Part shown: positions 17,070-25,068 of the stretch, piece after piece
Layout of the letters: each line of letters starts with the position of its first letter
Position numbering within the stretch: the stretch's first letter is position 1
Assembly (NCBI GenBank): GCA_934271365.1
Contig: CAKQRI010000016.1
Location: 1-36,316, forward strand
Direction of reading: 5' to 3'
Source: an uncultured Spirochaetales bacterium
GTDB taxonomy: Bacteria; Spirochaetota; Spirochaetia; Sphaerochaetales; Sphaerochaetaceae
DNA: 36,316 nucleotides
The notes under the pieces: generated by a model
Told to the model about the DNA's origin: nothing
The model's database searches: none
What the model saw: only the letters and a program-made list of their open reading frames with translations
Translations under genes and position numbers: made by a program

Positions 17070-17097
17070 AAGTCCTTACTTTGTAAGGGCTTATTTT
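17070..17097 (+). terminator. Decayed tRNA-Asp terminator copy
   Basis: AAGTCCTTAC (17,070-17,079) faces GTAAGGGCTT (17,083-17,092). This is the same hairpin as after the intact tRNA-Asp but with one G-U pair and a broken T-run. Confidence 0.7.
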
Positions 17098-17280
17098 AAG
17101 TCTAAAGACTTTGGCTGATCAATTGAAAACAATTTGTTTTGCAATGTCGTGGAACAAGCTAAAGAAATCTTTTTTGCAATAATCCCCGAAAAAGTGAATA
17201 TCTGAATCAATACACAGCCAGCTAACTCATCTGTAATTAAAAATCCATATCTGATGAATATATGTACATGAGAGGATATT

Positions 17281-17308
17281 GCGGATTCCTTTTAAGAAAA
17301 GAATCCGC
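17281..17308. terminator. Hairpin downstream of the ABC permease remnant
   Basis: GCGGATTC (17,281-17,288) pairs with GAATCCGC (17,301-17,308), and pairing extends into the AT-rich loop with one bulge. On the plus strand a T-run follows about 7 nt later. It lies just after the stop of the minus-strand permease remnant. The minus strand has no T-run, so efficiency as its terminator is doubtful. Confidence 0.5.
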
Positions 17309-17321
17309 TGAGGTATTTTTT

Positions 17322-17967
17322 TCAGAATTCTTTGTGTTTCATGATTGAAATACTTATCCTTAGTGATATAAGCAAGAGAATGGTAGATGCAGCAGTGATT
17401 ACCGCAATCATTGCTCCAAGACTTACAGCCGGAAGGTTGTTGATTGTCGCTGCTATGTCAAATCCGAACATTTGAGCTGTTTTATCAGTAATGATTCCAA
17501 TCACGATAAATAAGCCTGTCATGCCAAGCAGTATAATTCTTCCTTTTTCTCCTCCAAATTTCAGCTGCAAAGGAATCATTATTGCTTGAATCAGCAGAAT
17601 TGAAGGTAGAATCGTAAAGCCTTTTAATACAATATCGGTCAGAGATACTGTTCCTTTAGAAATTCCGAAGACAAGTGCTAGTATCATTGAGAAAATCCAT
17701 GCACCACCTCCCAGAATTAGGGAAGGACAGTACTTCTCCGCAGTATAACCTGATCGGCAGTGTGAACAGGAATGCATTTCCATTGTCAAATTCATCATAG
17801 CTGATTGTACTCAGAGTAAAGAGCGAGAAGACAAAAGTGATGAATCCAATCATGAATGATGTGTCATCTGCAGAGATTGCCATAGCAACTGCTATAGCTA
17901 TGAAAATCAGAAACATTCTTATCTGAGTCTTCATCAGTCTGAAATCTTTTATAAGTAGCCCTTTCAT
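17322..17967 (-). pseudogene. ABC-2 type permease, frameshifted
   Basis: Two overlapping frames make one protein of the ABC-2 membrane family (PF13346-like). The first begins MKGLLIKDFRLMKTQIRMF at 17,967, with hydrophobic segments and STISYDEFDNGNAFLFTLPI. The second continues from GYTAEKYC through the remaining membrane helices to 17,322 (ending ISIMKHKEF). The switch falls near 17,745-17,760, where the conserved FTLP-x-x-R-x-x-Y-x-x-E-K-Y motif is interrupted, so a small insertion or deletion has killed the gene. Such permeases normally pair with an ABC ATPase encoded directly upstream, of which only a fragment remains here. Confidence 0.8.
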
Positions 17968-18080
17968 TTTCCTGTCTCCTTACCATCATTGAGATCACTT
18001 CATCTATTGTCCCTTTTTCGATTGTTATCTTCGGGTAGTTCTCCTCATAGTACTGTCTCTGGTTCGTCAGACAGCTGTAG
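17964..18080 (-). pseudogene. C-terminal fragment of the partner ABC ATPase
   Basis: The minus-strand frame reads QYYEENYPKITIEKG and TIDEVISMMV directly before the permease ATG. This is the usual C-terminal pattern of the ATPase of small ABC-2 exporters. Only about 35 codons survive; everything upstream is replaced by the end of the DUF4143 gene. Near the end, restoring one base would give the tail VKETGK and a stop overlapping the permease ATG as ATGA, so one base seems also to have been lost. Assignment rests on position and a short motif. Confidence 0.55.
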
Positions 18081-18104
18081 TTGAAAGCAGTTTGGTTTCT
18101 CTGC

Positions 18105-19271
18105 TCAGACAATCTTACCGTTCCAGAGATCTGAAAGGAAATCTCTGTAAGGCAGAATGAGAATTCCATTGTCCAGAAGCTGCGGATAATCCTCTCTGCA
18201 TACCAGAATGTATTTTTCCATCAGTCCTTCTTCCATAAGAGCCTTCAGACCTTTCAGATCCCTTGTGGAGACACGCTTTGTTGCTTTCACTTCGACAGCA
18301 ACCTTGTCCTTTATGATGAAATCAACCTCCTGACCACTCTGTGCATGCCAGTAGGATAACCCCTCGTTATCAAGCCCTAAATAATCGAGGAAGCTGCGGA
18401 TCTCCATTGCTATGTAATTCTCGAAATATCTTCCATACTCCGCAGTTCCTTCCTCGATAGTCGAAAGCCCCTGAAGCTTCCTTGTGACACCGACATCAAA
18501 GAGATAGAATTTGCTTGAGGCATTAGGCTTCCTTATCTTCGTCTTCCTGTAGGGAGGAACTTCGAATCCGATGAGTGTATCAATGAGAATCCGGTACCAT
18601 TCTCGTACACTGACTCCGCTGATTCCAACATCCCTTGCGACATTTTCGTAGTTGGTGATCTCTCCGCTCTCTGTAGCAGCTATTCTCAGAAACTCCCAGA
18701 ATGGGGGAAGATTCCTCACTTCACGTTCTGTCTCGATCTCCTCTTTCACATAGAGTCCGACATAATCAGAGAGTAGGCTTTCATAATCAGTACTACTGAA
18801 GGCTGCAGGAAGAAGGCCTGATTGGAATATCTTATTGATGGATGTTTCAATCCTTTTGATTTCCGGCCATACGAGGGAGTGGAAATTGAGTCTTCCGGCT
18901 CTTCCTCCTAGAAGATTAACGCCCTTCTTCTTTAGCTTTCTTGCACTTGATCCGGTGAGTAGGAAATGGATATCAGTCTCCTCTATGAGCATGTGCACTT
19001 CATTTAGGAGATCCGGCAGTCTCTGGATTTCATCGAGAACAACAACACCATCATTGATTCCTTTTGCCCTAAGAGTATTCCTCAGAAGAGAAGGACGCAT
19101 TGAGAGGTCACGGTAAAGCTCATTGTCCAGCAGTGTCCATGACAGCTTAGGCTCTGCAAGCTGGTTCTTGATATAGGAGGACTTTCCTGTCTGCCTTGGA
19201 CCGAAAAGAAAGAGTGATTTCTTCTCAAGTCTCTTGTCTATTTCTGCAATCCTATAAATGTAGTTGTTCAT
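18105..19271 (-). CDS. AAA ATPase with DUF4143 nuclease-like domain (paralogue 2)
   Basis: 388 residues, same plan as the copy at 15,105. Walker A is GPRQTGKS (24-31), Walker B VVLDEIQ, and the sensor segment LLTGSSARKLKKKGVNLLGG. A winged-helix-like stretch (NYENVARDVGISGVSVREWY) follows, and the nuclease-like core has D317 and E327-V-K329. GAGGA precedes the ATG by about 7 nt. Its 3' flank, up to about 24 nt past the stop (ending AAACTGCTTTCA on the coding strand), is shared with paralogue 3, and then an ABC ATPase fragment begins abruptly. The gene seems to have arrived as a cassette that destroyed that ATPase. Function of the family is unknown. Confidence 0.9.
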   Translation of the reverse strand: MNNYIYRIAEIDKRLEKKSLFLFGPRQTGKSSYIKNQLAEPKLSWTLLDNELYRDLSMRPSLLRNTLRAKGINDGVVVLDEIQRLPDLLNEVHMLIEETDIHFLLTGSSARKLKKKGVNLLGGRAGRLNFHSLVWPEIKRIETSINKIFQSGLLPAAFSSTDYESLLSDYVGLYVKEEIETEREVRNLPPFWEFLRIAATESGEITNYENVARDVGISGVSVREWYRILIDTLIGFEVPPYRKTKIRKPNASSKFYLFDVGVTRKLQGLSTIEEGTAEYGRYFENYIAMEIRSFLDYLGLDNEGLSYWHAQSGQEVDFIIKDKVAVEVKATKRVSTRDLKGLKALMEEGLMEKYILVCREDYPQLLDNGILILPYRDFLSDLWNGKIV

Positions 19272-19303
19272 TCCGATTCCTCAGCAAGAAGTCTAACAGA
19301 GAA

Positions 19304-19362
19304 ATCATAAAAATCAAAGTAGTGCTTTGAAATTTTTAAAAAATATCAAAGTGATACTTTGA
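19304..19362 (-). promoter_or_regulatory. Tandem palindromic operators and promoter of DUF4143 paralogue 2
   Basis: Two 17-bp palindromes, TCAAAGTAGTGCTTTGA (19,314-19,330) and TCAAAGTGATACTTTGA (19,346-19,362), lie 32 bp apart, or three helical turns. A minus-strand TATGAT at 19,309-19,304 is a possible -10 with the first palindrome over its -35. A stronger TATAAT lies further upstream (19,383-19,378). Confidence 0.65.
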
Positions 19363-19383
19363 AAGTATGGACTTTTTATTATA

Positions 19384-19814
19384 CATCCGAAACAGATTAA
19401 AAGGAAATCGATAACCAATACATACCTATCTCCAGCCTTAAATTACGGTATCTTAGCCATGAATTAGTGTAGAGTTTAAACACAATGACGTTATCCCGCA
19501 GTATCGGACCTAAAATAGATTTAAGCTGTTTGTTCTCTGAATTTCAATGGAGATAAACAGTTTAATTTTATTAGAATTTACTCCATAGGCTATGTATTCA
19601 CCAATTGCTTCTTAAATCTGTTTGGCGCTAAAAGATTAGCAAATAGAAATGATTGATATTTGCAGCCATCAGATGGTGGCGGGTGATCTGAAGCAATTGC
19701 AACATAAGCCTCTATAATCTAGTCTTTTTCTTTCGTTAAACTTGATGTTCCGAACTTTTTAAAGGATATCTTATTCCCGTCTGACAGATTCTGAAAGCAG
19801 TTTGAGCTCTCTTC
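19384..19814. other. Non-coding AT-rich spacer between paralogues 2 and 3
   Basis: No open frame or RNA gene is recognised. The last ~30 nt before the paralogue 3 stop (minus strand) match the 3' flank of paralogue 2. The rest is unstructured AT-rich sequence, probably decayed DNA. Confidence 0.4.
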
Positions 19815-20987
19815 TTAGATAATCTTACCATCCCAGAGCCAGTCGAGAAAAAGATTCCAGGGTAGAAGTGTGATTCCATCATCCGTCGTTCTTGTAATGC
19901 TATCTCTAGAGACAACGATGTATTTCCTGAATATTCCTTCTTCCTTCAATGCCCTCAAACCTCTGAGATCTTTCTTATCGTTCACGAGCTTCGTCGTCTT
20001 GGTTTCAATGGCAACATCATCGCCGATTATGAAATTCACTTCGAATGAAGTCTGTCGTGTGCGCCAGTATGAAAGCTTCTCCTTCCGCTGTCTGTAGTCG
20101 AGGTATGCAGAGAGCTCCTCTGCTATGTATGTCTCAAACAGCTTGCCATATTCAGTCTGAGTGTCGATGAGATTATCAAGCCCTAGAAGTAAACGCACCA
20201 AGCCAACATCAAAATAATAGAAACGTTCTGTCTCTACAGCCTTTCTTTTTTTTGTCTTTGTGTATGGAGGGACTGAAAAACCGATTATGGTATCATATAG
20301 GATTCCATACCATTCGGTTATAGATCCTCTGCTCATCATCACATCATTTGCGATATTGGAGTAGTTGATCTCCTCTGCATTAGTAATGGCAGCTACTTCC
20401 AGAAAGCGTTCGAATTTTGGTAGTTGCCTGACCAGTCCTTCTCCTGCAATCACATCCTGAAGATAGACGTTGATATAGTCATCAAGAACATCATCAGGAC
20501 TATCTGACAAGAATGCTGGAGGAAGCAATCCATACTTCAGAATTCTGTCCAGCGTTGGATTGAACTCCCTTATCTCAGGCCAGACGAAAGGATGCAGGTT
20601 TATTTTTCCTGCTCGTCCTCCAAGCAGATTCACTCCCTGTTCCTTAAGCCTTCTCGCACTTGAGCCTGTGAGAAGGAATCTGATGTCAGTCTCCTCTATC
20701 AGAAGATGGATTTCGTCAAGCAGTTCAGGTACTTTCTGGATTTCATCGATAATTACAAGACCATCATGGATTCCTCTTGTCTCTATTTCATCACGGAGTA
20801 CGCCGGGATCAGCCTGGCACCTTCTTCTTATACGGGCATTGAGCAGGGACCATGAAAGCTTCACATTATCCTGAATCTGATGGCTAATCAATGAGCTTTT
20901 CCCCGTCTGTCTTGGACCGAAAAGGAACAATGACTTGCTCTTCAATTTTGTTTGAATGTCTATGATGCGATGTACGTACTTTTCCAT
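19815..20987 (-). CDS. AAA ATPase with DUF4143 domain, altered nuclease motif (paralogue 3)
   Basis: 390 residues. Walker A is GPRQTGKS (24-31), with LVIIDEIQ and the sensor LLTGSSARRLKEQGVNLLGG. A winged-helix-like stretch (NYSNIANDVMMSRGSITEWY) lies in the middle. In the C-terminal nuclease-like core the acidic residue kept in the other two copies is Asn here (N318, in EVN rather than EVD), while E328-T-K330 remains. If this domain cuts DNA, this copy may be inactive. AGAGA lies about 7 nt before the ATG. A TATAAT box and a 19-bp palindrome lie upstream. The 3' flank matches paralogue 2. Confidence 0.9.
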   Translation of the reverse strand: MEKYVHRIIDIQTKLKSKSLFLFGPRQTGKSSLISHQIQDNVKLSWSLLNARIRRRCQADPGVLRDEIETRGIHDGLVIIDEIQKVPELLDEIHLLIEETDIRFLLTGSSARRLKEQGVNLLGGRAGKINLHPFVWPEIREFNPTLDRILKYGLLPPAFLSDSPDDVLDDYINVYLQDVIAGEGLVRQLPKFERFLEVAAITNAEEINYSNIANDVMMSRGSITEWYGILYDTIIGFSVPPYTKTKKRKAVETERFYYFDVGLVRLLLGLDNLIDTQTEYGKLFETYIAEELSAYLDYRQRKEKLSYWRTRQTSFEVNFIIGDDVAIETKTTKLVNDKKDLRGLRALKEEGIFRKYIVVSRDSITRTTDDGITLLPWNLFLDWLWDGKII

Positions 20988-21004
20988 ATGCTATCTCTAT
21001 TGGC

Positions 21005-21038
21005 ATTATATTATGATTTTCGCTATTAGTACTAGCGA
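21005..21038 (-). promoter_or_regulatory. Promoter and palindromic operator of DUF4143 paralogue 3
   Basis: A minus-strand TATAAT lies at 21,010-21,005. The palindrome TCGCTATTAGTACTAGCGA (21,020-21,038; one mismatched pair) is centred at 21,029, over the -35 region and 42 bp upstream of the ATG. This is almost the same geometry as paralogue 1 but a different sequence. Confidence 0.6.
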
Positions 21039-21298
21039 TTTTCTTAAAAAATCGTCATTAGAGGTAACTTGAATCATCAATACTTTGATATTGTGACAAT
21101 AAATTTATTATGAATATTGACTTTGTAATATTCATTATTTTGCATATGATGAATCTATCAGAGTTGTTTTTATGTGTAAGACGATGATAGAAAATCCATA
21201 TTTCTGATCGGCTCAAGGATATGCAGAGGTATGCGAAGAATTTGATTGTCCTATGAAGCTCATCGGTATAACCACATGCTAGAAAGCAGAATGATAGT
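21039..21298. other. Non-coding AT-rich spacer
   Basis: Lies between the paralogue 3 promoter and the end of the HNH gene. No gene, tRNA or strong hairpin is visible. Confidence 0.4.
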
Positions 21299-22336
21299 CT
21301 ATGAGAGAGCCCAGGTTCTGAAACCGCAGTTTTCAGCTGCTCTGTACTGAGGCTCAAGTACTTCTTTAAGCGATGCTGAAAAAGAATCGATCGAGAGTCC
21401 CTTTCTTGAATAAAGCCTTTCTTTTGTCTCTATGGATGTGCAGTGGCTCTTGGCTAATCTCTCGAAGCTGTCCTTGAGCTGCGGGTAGTTCTGCATTATC
21501 TGATAAGACGCGTATTCTATCCTGCATAATGGCAGGAAATACTTATCCCAGTCCGGGAGATTATTGCTCTTGCTGCTGTTTATTGCCTTTGTCGTTGGAT
21601 GAAGGTTCCAGAGTTCATCACTGGCAATATAAGACCATGGAATGAAGTGATCTATTGAGATGTCATCCTTTTCAAGGATTGTACCTCCATATATTTCCTT
21701 CAGCTGTCTGATTTCCAGAACTGAGCGCCAGTACTTTGCAACATCAGCAAGATTCCTTTCAGCTGGAGGTTCCAGCTTATCAGGAATGCCCGGTACCGAA
21801 GGATTCCTTCGCTGCAGGTAACGGATTAGGCTGTATCTGTACCAGCCTTCTAGGAAAGCTGCATTATCGTTAATATAAGCAGCCCACTCATCATTGATGA
21901 ATATTCTGGTACTGAGTCCATTGTATTCTCCAAAGCTGTAGATAAGGCCTTCATGGCTGTTGATGAACTCGATCTTTTTTCTTGGTCCTTTCTTCCAGTC
22001 TTCTGCTGTAAGCGTAAGAAGTGTGCTCTGCAGGCGATATGGTACTTCGTTTATAAGCATCTTCTTCTTGCTGATAATGTCTGCATCCTGAGATTTCGCG
22101 AGGAATTCAAGGATTCGATCCTTCTTTTCTGAGGGACTGAACGGAGCTGTCTTCTGCAGATTGATGATAAGCTTCTCCATTGTGTCAGAGGGACCTAGAT
22201 TCAGATGATATTCACTCACCATATACCATGCTGATGCAATCATGTCATCAACTAGGTCTTCATAAGATATCTCTCTGCATCCTTCAAGTATTTTCTGGAA
22301 AACCGCATTGAAAATATTTGTAGCTTTCAGTGACAT
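21299..22336 (-). CDS. HNH endonuclease domain protein
   Basis: 345 residues. The C-terminal part holds an HNH core: DDISIDHFIPWSYIASDELW, then NLHPTTKAINSSKSNNLPDW, with DH as the first motif and the conserved asparagines and lysine spaced as in HNH_4-type nucleases. The N-terminal ~190 residues (helical, with YRYSLIRYLQRRNPSVPGIP) are not recognised. Proteins of this layout often sit in defence or mobile islands. The gene stands alone, transcribed toward the DUF4143 cluster. A perfect palindrome GGTCTTAAGACC lies 26 bp upstream of the ATG. Substrate unknown. Confidence 0.75.
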   Translation of the reverse strand: MSLKATNIFNAVFQKILEGCREISYEDLVDDMIASAWYMVSEYHLNLGPSDTMEKLIINLQKTAPFSPSEKKDRILEFLAKSQDADIISKKKMLINEVPYRLQSTLLTLTAEDWKKGPRKKIEFINSHEGLIYSFGEYNGLSTRIFINDEWAAYINDNAAFLEGWYRYSLIRYLQRRNPSVPGIPDKLEPPAERNLADVAKYWRSVLEIRQLKEIYGGTILEKDDISIDHFIPWSYIASDELWNLHPTTKAINSSKSNNLPDWDKYFLPLCRIEYASYQIMQNYPQLKDSFERLAKSHCTSIETKERLYSRKGLSIDSFSASLKEVLEPQYRAAENCGFRTWALS

Positions 22337-22361
22337 TGTCGAAGATTCTTGAAAGGCTGCT

Positions 22362-22373
22362 GGTCTTAAGACC
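22362..22373. promoter_or_regulatory. 12-bp perfect palindrome upstream of the HNH gene
   Basis: GGTCTTAAGACC, 26-37 bp upstream of the HNH gene start. A possible operator; short enough that chance is not excluded. Confidence 0.3.
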
Positions 22374-22768
22374 TGATGTAGAATGCAGAATCACTTGCTC
22401 TCTCCTGATTGGATGTTATCATATATGGCGCTTAGCGGCAAATGTTCTGAGAGAGGAATGACATGCAGAACCGATTGTTCTGCTCCATATTTATATGGAA
22501 ATCCATGAGGTAGCAGAATAGGAGAGAGCATGAAATCAGAGAGCAGTTTGTTTGGTACTAGAATGATTACCATAAAGAAAAAAAGCAGGACACTACAGAA
22601 AATAAATAATGAAATCCTCTTTCTTGATCCATTGTTTCATCGTATTTCCATAGAAAGCAGATATTTGGATGCAAAAAATGGTTCAGAGATAATTTGAATG
22701 CGCCTTTTTTAATATATGCTTTCATTATAAAAACTATATAACTTTAATTGTGCTTAGTTTTATTATAT
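22374..22768. other. Intergenic DNA between the HNH gene and nrdD promoter
   Basis: Apart from one possible 55-codon frame (22,530-22,697), nothing is recognised. The AT-rich end (from about 22,700) leads into the nrdD promoter. Confidence 0.4.
22530..22697 (+). CDS. Possible small protein (55 residues)
   Basis: The ATG at 22,530 follows a good ribosome site (AGGAGAG, about 5-7 nt upstream). The frame runs 55 codons to TGA and begins MKSESSLFGTRMITIKKKSR, a basic N-terminus followed by a mixed region. No family is recognised and it could be a chance frame; the ribosome site is the only positive sign. Confidence 0.3.
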   Translation: MKSESSLFGTRMITIKKKSRTLQKINNEILFLDPLFHRISIESRYLDAKNGSEII

Positions 22769-22818
22769 ACACTACATGTAGTGTTGTATTGTTTTTGCTA
22801 CTCTTGATGTGGTATAAT
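22769..22818 (+). promoter_or_regulatory. NrdR boxes and promoter of nrdDG
   Basis: ACACTACATGTAGTGT (22,769-22,784) is a perfect 16-bp palindrome matching the NrdR-box consensus ACACWATATATWGTGT at all but the central variable bases. A weaker box starts exactly 31 bp later (22,800-22,815), the usual in-phase spacing of NrdR pairs. It overlaps the -10 TATAAT (22,813-22,818); a -35 TTGTTT lies at about 22,789. Repression of nrdDG by NrdR-dATP/ATP is predicted. Confidence 0.8.
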
Positions 22819-22877
22819 TACCATCTTGCCAAGATGCATTATGCGTGATATGGTCTCTATAGCACGAGGAAAATCAG

Positions 22878-25034
22878 ATGAAAGTAATAAAGAGAAATGG
22901 ATCAGAAGTTGATTTCGATATAAATAAGATTATTACTGCAATATCAAAGGCAAATAATGCTGGTGTTGCCCATGAGCTCACAGAGGCTCAGATCAAAGAC
23001 GCCGCTGAATATATAGAGTACAAATGCAATAAGCTTGGGCGTGCAGTCTCTGTTGAGGAAATCCAGGATATGGTAGAGACGCAGATAATGGCCAATGGCG
23101 CATTTGAGATTGCAAAGGAATATGTCAGATACCGCTATCAGAGATCTCTTGTAAGAAAGGCCAATACTACAGATGATAGGATTCTCAGCCTTATTGAATG
23201 CAACAATGAGGAGATCAAGCAGGAGAATTCAAATAAGAATCCTATTGTTAACAGTGTTCAGCGTGACTATATGGCAGGGGAGGTCAGCAGGGATATCACA
23301 GCACGCCTTCTTCTTCCTAAGGAGATTGTTGATGCTGATAAGGAAGGCATAATCCACTTCCATGATACTGACTACTATGCACAGCATATGCATAACTGCG
23401 ACCTTGTGAATCTTGAGGATATGCTCCAGAACGGTACTGTGATAAGCGAGACAATGATTGAGAAGCCTCATAGCTTCTCCACTGCATGCAATATTGCCAC
23501 TCAGATAATCGCACAGGTTGCATCTAACCAGTATGGCGGGCAGTCAATATCTCTTGCCCATCTTGCACCATTTGTGCAGATTTCAAGAGATAAGATCAGG
23601 AAGAGCGTCGAAGAAGAGATCAGGATGCTTGGTATAGAGACAGATGAGAGCACTAAGTCCAGGATTGTTGAGAAGCGTCTTCTTGAAGAGATCAGGAAGG
23701 GAGTTCAGACAATCCAGTACCAGGTCATAACGCTTATGACAACAAATGGCCAGGCTCCATTCCTCACTGTCTTCATGTATCTTGATGAGGCTAAGAATGA
23801 GAGTGAGAAGCATGACCTTGCTCTTATAATCGAAGAGATGCTGAAGCAGAGGCTCCTTGGTGTCAAGAATGAAGCTGGTGTATGGATCACTCCTGCATTC
23901 CCGAAGCTGATCTATGTTCTTGATGAAGAGAATATCAGGGAAGGATCTGAATACTTCTATCTTACTAAGCTTGCTGCTAAATGCTCTGCTAAGAGACTTG
24001 TTCCAGATTATATCTCTGCAAAGAAGATGAAGGAGCTGAAGGAAGGAAACTGCTTCCCTGTAATGGGATGCCGCTCGGCACTCTCACCTTGGAAGGATGA
24101 GAATGGCAACTATAAGTTCTATGGCAGATTCAATCAGGGAGTTGTCACGATAAACCTTGTAGATGTTGCACTCTCATCCCATAAGGACATGAATGCATTC
24201 TGGAAGATTTTCGATGAGAGACTGGATCTCTGCTATAGAGCGCTTATGTGCCGTCATAACAGGCTTAAGGGAACACTTTCTGATGCAGCTCCTATACTCT
24301 GGCAGTATGGTGCAATATCCAGGCTTAAGAAGGGTGAGCCAATAGATAAGCTCCTCTATGGTGGATATTCAACAATATCACTTGGCTATGCAGGCCTCTG
24401 CGAGTGTGTGAGATATATGACAGGTAAGAGCCATACTGATCCTAGCGCCACAGGCTTTGCACTTGATGTGATGAATCACATGAATGATATGTGTGATAAG
24501 TGGAAGAAGGAGACAGATATTGCATTCTCTCTCTATGGCACTCCTATAGAGAGCACCACATATAAGTTTGCTAAGTGCCTCCAGAGAAGATTCGGCATCA
24601 TAAAGGGCGTTACAGATAAAGGCTATATTACAAATAGCTACCATGTGAATGTGACAGAGAAGATTGATGCATTCTCTAAGCTGAAGTTCGAAGCTCAGTT
24701 CCAGGCACTCTCAACTGGCGGTGCTGTAAGCTATGTAGAGGTTCCTAATATGCAGAATAACCTTGATGCGGTTATTTCTGTGATACAGTTTATCTATGAC
24801 AATATCATGTATGCAGAGCTCAATACAAAGTCTGACTACTGCCAGAAGTGTGGCTATGATGGCGAGATTGCAATTGTCAATGATAATGGCAAGCTTGTCT
24901 GGGAATGCCCTAACTGCGGAAACAGAGATCAGGATACAATGAATATTGCCAGAAGAACATGCGGTTATATAGGAACACAGTACTGGAATCAGGGCAGAAC
25001 TGAGGAAATCAAAGATAGAGTGCTGCATTTATAA
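22878..25034 (+). CDS. nrdD: Anaerobic ribonucleoside-triphosphate reductase
   Basis: 718 residues. Class III ribonucleotide reductase makes dNTPs from NTPs without oxygen, using a glycyl radical. An ATP-cone (residues 1-90, starting MKVIKRNGSEVDFDINKI) gives allosteric control. The C-terminal zinc site is C655-x2-C658 and C677-x2-C680. The radical glycine is G696 in RRTCGYIGTQYWNQGRTEEI. GAGGA lies upstream of the ATG. nrdG, its activase, follows 34 nt downstream. The promoter carries NrdR boxes. Length and motifs are those of an intact enzyme. Confidence 0.97.
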   Translation: MKVIKRNGSEVDFDINKIITAISKANNAGVAHELTEAQIKDAAEYIEYKCNKLGRAVSVEEIQDMVETQIMANGAFEIAKEYVRYRYQRSLVRKANTTDDRILSLIECNNEEIKQENSNKNPIVNSVQRDYMAGEVSRDITARLLLPKEIVDADKEGIIHFHDTDYYAQHMHNCDLVNLEDMLQNGTVISETMIEKPHSFSTACNIATQIIAQVASNQYGGQSISLAHLAPFVQISRDKIRKSVEEEIRMLGIETDESTKSRIVEKRLLEEIRKGVQTIQYQVITLMTTNGQAPFLTVFMYLDEAKNESEKHDLALIIEEMLKQRLLGVKNEAGVWITPAFPKLIYVLDEENIREGSEYFYLTKLAAKCSAKRLVPDYISAKKMKELKEGNCFPVMGCRSALSPWKDENGNYKFYGRFNQGVVTINLVDVALSSHKDMNAFWKIFDERLDLCYRALMCRHNRLKGTLSDAAPILWQYGAISRLKKGEPIDKLLYGGYSTISLGYAGLCECVRYMTGKSHTDPSATGFALDVMNHMNDMCDKWKKETDIAFSLYGTPIESTTYKFAKCLQRRFGIIKGVTDKGYITNSYHVNVTEKIDAFSKLKFEAQFQALSTGGAVSYVEVPNMQNNLDAVISVIQFIYDNIMYAELNTKSDYCQKCGYDGEIAIVNDNGKLVWECPNCGNRDQDTMNIARRTCGYIGTQYWNQGRTEEIKDRVLHL

Positions 25035-25068
25035 GATGGCAATATCATCTATTCTCAGGAAATGATCT

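Noticed and set aside
17864..18169. A 101-codon minus-strand frame as a separate gene
   Set aside because: It spans the end of the DUF4143 gene in another frame, the ABC ATPase fragment and the start of the permease; a mosaic of remnants, not one gene.
22391..22573. 60-codon minus-strand frame upstream of the HNH gene
   Set aside because: No ribosome site, no similarity recognised, and it is antisense to the small plus-strand frame that has one.
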